A DNA stretch of 6,314 nt from Chlamydiae bacterium RIFCSPHIGHO2_12_FULL_49_9 (lineage in GTDB: Bacteria; Chlamydiota; Chlamydiia; Chlamydiales; SM23-39). A program made the position numbers and the translations under genes. The stretch lies in assembly GCA_001794935.1 (NCBI GenBank), contig MGLY01000030.1, positions 1-6,314 of the forward strand, read 5' to 3'. The notes beneath the pieces were generated by a model. It saw only the letters and a program-made list of their open reading frames with translations. It had not been told where the DNA came from and did not search any database. Positions 3,660 to 6,314 of this stretch are shown here, piece after piece. Every line of letters begins with the position of its first letter. Positions within the stretch are counted from its first letter, which is position 1.

Positions 3660-6197
3660 ATGGACATCAATGATAGAGCAGACACCCTCGCCCAAAAGAT
3701 CAAGCATCTGATCATCACGACCTCAGGCCACACTGCAACGGACGCCTCAACGGAAGAATTTTTTCAGGCTCTTTGCGCGGCCCTTCGCGAAGAGACCATG
3801 ATCAACTGGACGGCCACTTCAGATACGATTGAGCACAAAAAAGCGAGAATCGCCTATCTCCTCTCCATGGAGTATTTGCCGGGGCGCCTTTTGGGCAATA
3901 ACATCACGAACATCTCCGCAAATGAACTCGTAAAAGCTGTCTTAATCAAGATGAATCGGAATTTTTCCGACCTTCTCTCCTGCGAGACCGATGCAGGACT
4001 CGGCAATGGCGGACTCGGAAGGCTCGCCTCCTGTTTTTTAGACTCCCTCGCCACTAAACAATATCCCGCGAGAGGCTACGGCCTTCGCTACCAATATGGG
4101 ATATTCGAGCAGGAGATTTGGGGCGGCGTCCAAATAGAAAGGCCCGACTGCTGGCTCTTAAATGCAAATCCCTGGGAATCAAGGCGCGATATCCATGCTG
4201 CCAGCGTCCATTTTAGAGGCCATCCCATCCATGCAAAGAACAAGCATGGAGATGACGTCTACCTTCTGGAAAATTATGAAGAAGTGAGAGCGCTTCCCTA
4301 CGATTTTCCGATCATCGGCTATTCGGAAAAATCGGACTACTCGGTTCTAACGCTTCGCCTTTGGTCGACCAAAGAATCTCCCCGCAATTTTCAGCTTCAG
4401 CGCTATAACGCGGGCTTTCTCGACCAGGCAGCTGAAAATACGACGCTGACCGATGTCCTCTACCCGAATGATAATACAGAGCTCGGCAAAAAAATCCGCC
4501 TCAAGCAAGAGTTTTTGCTTGTCTCCGCCTCCCTCCAAGACATCATCCGAAGACATCTTCGGATCTATGGAGATCTGACAAATTTTGCAGACAAGGTAAG
4601 GATCCAGCTCAACGACACCCATCCCGCGCTCATGATCGCCGAGATGATCCGCTCTCTTTCCAAAAACTTTGACTTTTCCTGGAAAGAGGCAGTTGATGCG
4701 GCAAGAGCTTGCTGCAGCTACACAAATCACACGATCCTCCGCGAGGCGCTCGAAGAGTGGAGAGAAGATAAGATGCGCGAGCTCATCCCGCGCCAATATC
4801 AGATCATCCAAAAGCTCAATCTCGAATTTTGCAATCAAGCAAGAGCCCGTTTCCCCTCCGATGAGGAAAAGATCCGGCGTCTTTCGATCATCGAAAAAGG
4901 GCAGATCAAAATGGCCCACCTTGCCGTCGCCTTCTGCCATAAGATCAACGGCGTTGCCAAACTCCATAGCGATATTTTAAAAACAGATGTCTTCAAAGAT
5001 TTTTCCGATCTTTTTCCCGAAAAATTCGACAGTGTTACAAACGGGGTTACGCAGAGGCGCTGGCTTCTCCATGCAAATCCGCTTCTGGCCCAGTTTATTA
5101 CCAAAAGGATCGGTCCGAATTGGATCACCGACTTCACTCAAATCGCAAAGCTTGCAACGTTTGCCTCCGACAAAATCTCTCAAGAGGAATTTTTAGCAAT
5201 TAAGAGAAAAAACAAGGAAGCTCTTCTCTCTTTTTTAACCCGTGAAAACTCGGTGCGCGATTCAAACGGAAAAATCACCTCCCACTCCCACGTGCTCGAC
5301 CCATCCGCCCTCTTCGATGTCCAAATCAAGCGCTTTCACGAATACAAAAGACAGCTCTTAAACGCCCTTCATCTCATCATGCTTTACCATGAGATCAAAG
5401 ACACCCCCTCCTCTCGAAAAGTGCACCGCTTCTCTATTTTCGGCGGCAAAGCCGCTCCCGGCTACGAGAGAGCCAAACAAATCATCATGCTCATCAACGC
5501 CCTTGGCTGCAAATTCCACAGCGAGCTCGAAGCGAAAAAACTGATGAGCGTCGCTTTCGTCGAAAACTACAATGTCTCAAGGGCTGAAATCATCATTCCG
5601 GCAGCAGATCTCTCCGAACAAATCTCGACCGCCGGCTGGGAAGCCTCCGGCACCAGCAATATGAAGCTCTCGATGAATGGAGCCCTCACGATCGGCACAG
5701 AAGATGGAGCCAATATCGAAATGAGAGAAGCAGTTACCGACAGGTGGTGGCCCTTTCGCTTCGGTTCCTCCGTCGAGGAAAATAGAGCGCCCTATAAGCC
5801 GTGGGATATTTACATCAAAGATGAACCGATCAAGAGAGCCGTCGACGCTCTCAAAGACGGGACAATTGCCCAGTGCTCCGGCGAGTCTGCCGCCTTCGCT
5901 CAAATCTATGACAGCTTGGTCGGTCCCGACCCCTTCCACGTATTGAAAGACCTCAGATCCTACTACGAGACCCAAAGACAAGTAGAAGAGCTCTTCCTCC
6001 AACCCAACTCTTGGGCGGAAACGGCCATTCATAACATCGCTGCCATGGGCCGCTTTTCAACAGATGAATCGATCCGCAACTACGCAGAAAAGATCTGGGG
6101 GATCGCCCCCTGTCCGCCTGATTCCGCCGTCCTCGCTAGAGTGCGCGAAGAATACTCCGAGCACGATCGATGCAAAATCAAGAATGGCTCATCTTAG
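3660..6197 (+). CDS. glgP: Glycogen/maltodextrin phosphorylase (GT35)
   Basis: GlgP cleaves alpha-1,4-glucan ends with inorganic phosphate to give glucose-1-phosphate, in the cytoplasm, using PLP. The 845-residue protein is full length (E. coli GlgP is 815). Family landmarks in order are YLLSMEYLPGRLLGNN (66-81), ETDAGLGNGGLGRLASCF (109-126), QYGIFEQ (145-151), QLNDTHPAL (316-324), TNHTILREALEEW (355-367; catalytic-site His357), IKRFHEYKRQLLN (556-568; phosphate-binding Arg558 and Lys563), FGGKAAPGYERAK (594-606), and IIPAADLSEQIST (645-657). The PLP lysine is Lys669 in ASGTSNMK. Two positions in this near-invariant loop differ: family AGTEASGTGNMK reads AGWEASGTSNMK here (Trp660, Ser666). 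No eukaryotic-type regulatory N-terminal extension is evident. ATG 3660 is the first start after an in-frame TGA at 3630. It lies downstream of the repeat element, probably as its own transcription unit. Its 3' end overlaps the convergent gene by 4 bp. Confidence 0.96.
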   Translation: MDINDRADTLAQKIKHLIITTSGHTATDASTEEFFQALCAALREETMINWTATSDTIEHKKARIAYLLSMEYLPGRLLGNNITNISANELVKAVLIKMNRNFSDLLSCETDAGLGNGGLGRLASCFLDSLATKQYPARGYGLRYQYGIFEQEIWGGVQIERPDCWLLNANPWESRRDIHAASVHFRGHPIHAKNKHGDDVYLLENYEEVRALPYDFPIIGYSEKSDYSVLTLRLWSTKESPRNFQLQRYNAGFLDQAAENTTLTDVLYPNDNTELGKKIRLKQEFLLVSASLQDIIRRHLRIYGDLTNFADKVRIQLNDTHPALMIAEMIRSLSKNFDFSWKEAVDAARACCSYTNHTILREALEEWREDKMRELIPRQYQIIQKLNLEFCNQARARFPSDEEKIRRLSIIEKGQIKMAHLAVAFCHKINGVAKLHSDILKTDVFKDFSDLFPEKFDSVTNGVTQRRWLLHANPLLAQFITKRIGPNWITDFTQIAKLATFASDKISQEEFLAIKRKNKEALLSFLTRENSVRDSNGKITSHSHVLDPSALFDVQIKRFHEYKRQLLNALHLIMLYHEIKDTPSSRKVHRFSIFGGKAAPGYERAKQIIMLINALGCKFHSELEAKKLMSVAFVENYNVSRAEIIIPAADLSEQISTAGWEASGTSNMKLSMNGALTIGTEDGANIEMREAVTDRWWPFRFGSSVEENRAPYKPWDIYIKDEPIKRAVDALKDGTIAQCSGESAAFAQIYDSLVGPDPFHVLKDLRSYYETQRQVEELFLQPNSWAETAIHNIAAMGRFSTDESIRNYAEKIWGIAPCPPDSAVLARVREEYSEHDRCKIKNGSS

Positions 6198-6314
6198 AGT
6201 GCCGTTATTAACAGTCTCTTAAAATGATCGAGGATTTTTTCCTGTTCTATCAAATCAAAATCATCAGCATAGAATTTTAAAAATAGTTCCTGCCTGAGTC
6301 CTTCTGCTGAAATA
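6194..6314 (-). CDS. Unrecognised protein, C-terminal 39 residues (cut by window edge)
   Basis: An open frame enters from the right edge on the minus strand and ends at TAA (6196-6194), overlapping the glgP stop by 4 bp in convergent orientation. The visible 39 residues end in EQEKILDHFKRLLITAL and are rich in charged and leucine/isoleucine positions, as in a helical C-terminus. No motif identifies a family. The DNA is clearly more AT-rich than glgP. The absence of stops over 39 codons is weak evidence by itself; the peptide's composition and the lack of a better reading of these bases support it modestly. Confidence 0.45.
   Translation of the reverse strand, partial: ISAEGLRQELFLKFYADDFDLIEQEKILDHFKRLLITAL

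Noticed and set aside
4347..4967. 206-codon minus-strand frame opposite glgP
   Set aside because: Antisense shadow of a well-conserved glgP segment including QLNDTHPAL and TNHT.
5577..6032. 151-codon minus-strand frame opposite the glgP 3' end
   Set aside because: Antisense shadow of the PLP-binding region; no independent support.
6224..6280. 18-codon plus-strand frame after glgP (starts MIEDFF)
   Set aside because: Very short, no ribosome binding site, and the opposite strand gives a longer frame that continues out of the window.

Overview
The window most likely comes from a member of the Chlamydiae, probably an environmental or amoeba-associated lineage. The main reason is gene order: a NifU-like gene, a NifS-like gene, a phosphoglycerate mutase, then a divergent pseudouridine synthase and a small hypothetical gene. 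From memory this matches the Chlamydia trachomatis block CT720-CT724. Base composition is close to half G+C by eye, higher than I would expect for Chlamydia itself, so genus and species are not assigned. In C. trachomatis glgP lies elsewhere (about CT248, from memory), so its position here suggests rearrangement.

Layout. Positions 1-1954 on the minus strand hold a tightly overlapped operon, gpmA -> nifS-like -> nifU-like (cut by the window edge). A 61-bp gap (1955-2015) separates it from a plus-strand pair, rluB-like (2016-2717) and a small hydrophobic hypothetical protein (2717-3244), which overlap by one base at TAATG. Positions 3245-3659 are non-coding and dominated by a roughly 370-bp nested quasi-palindrome. 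glgP (3660-6197, plus) follows and is intact. The last 120 bases hold the C-terminus of an unrecognised minus-strand gene that converges on glgP.

Two things stand out. First, the 3248-3615 element. Its two arms mirror each other around position ~3431, and each arm carries three small perfect or near-perfect hairpins at mirrored positions. Linkers between hairpins are conserved between arms, while several hairpin stems differ by paired, compensating changes. A perfect 20-bp inverted repeat and an outer imperfect 21-bp inverted repeat enclose this core, and the right edge appears to supply a promoter for glgP. I recognise no named repeat family in it. Second, the NifS-like protein keeps the fold signature and open frame of a class V aminotransferase but has lost the PLP lysine, the catalytic histidine and the sulfur-accepting cysteine. 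Its translationally coupled NifU-like partner has serine where the first cluster-ligand cysteine should be. The pair looks like a repurposed, non-canonical Fe-S module rather than a working desulfurase and scaffold.

Functionally, gpmA (lower glycolysis) and glgP (glycogen breakdown to glucose-1-phosphate) are central carbon genes, and rluB modifies 23S rRNA. Nothing in the sequence ties them into a single pathway beyond their proximity.
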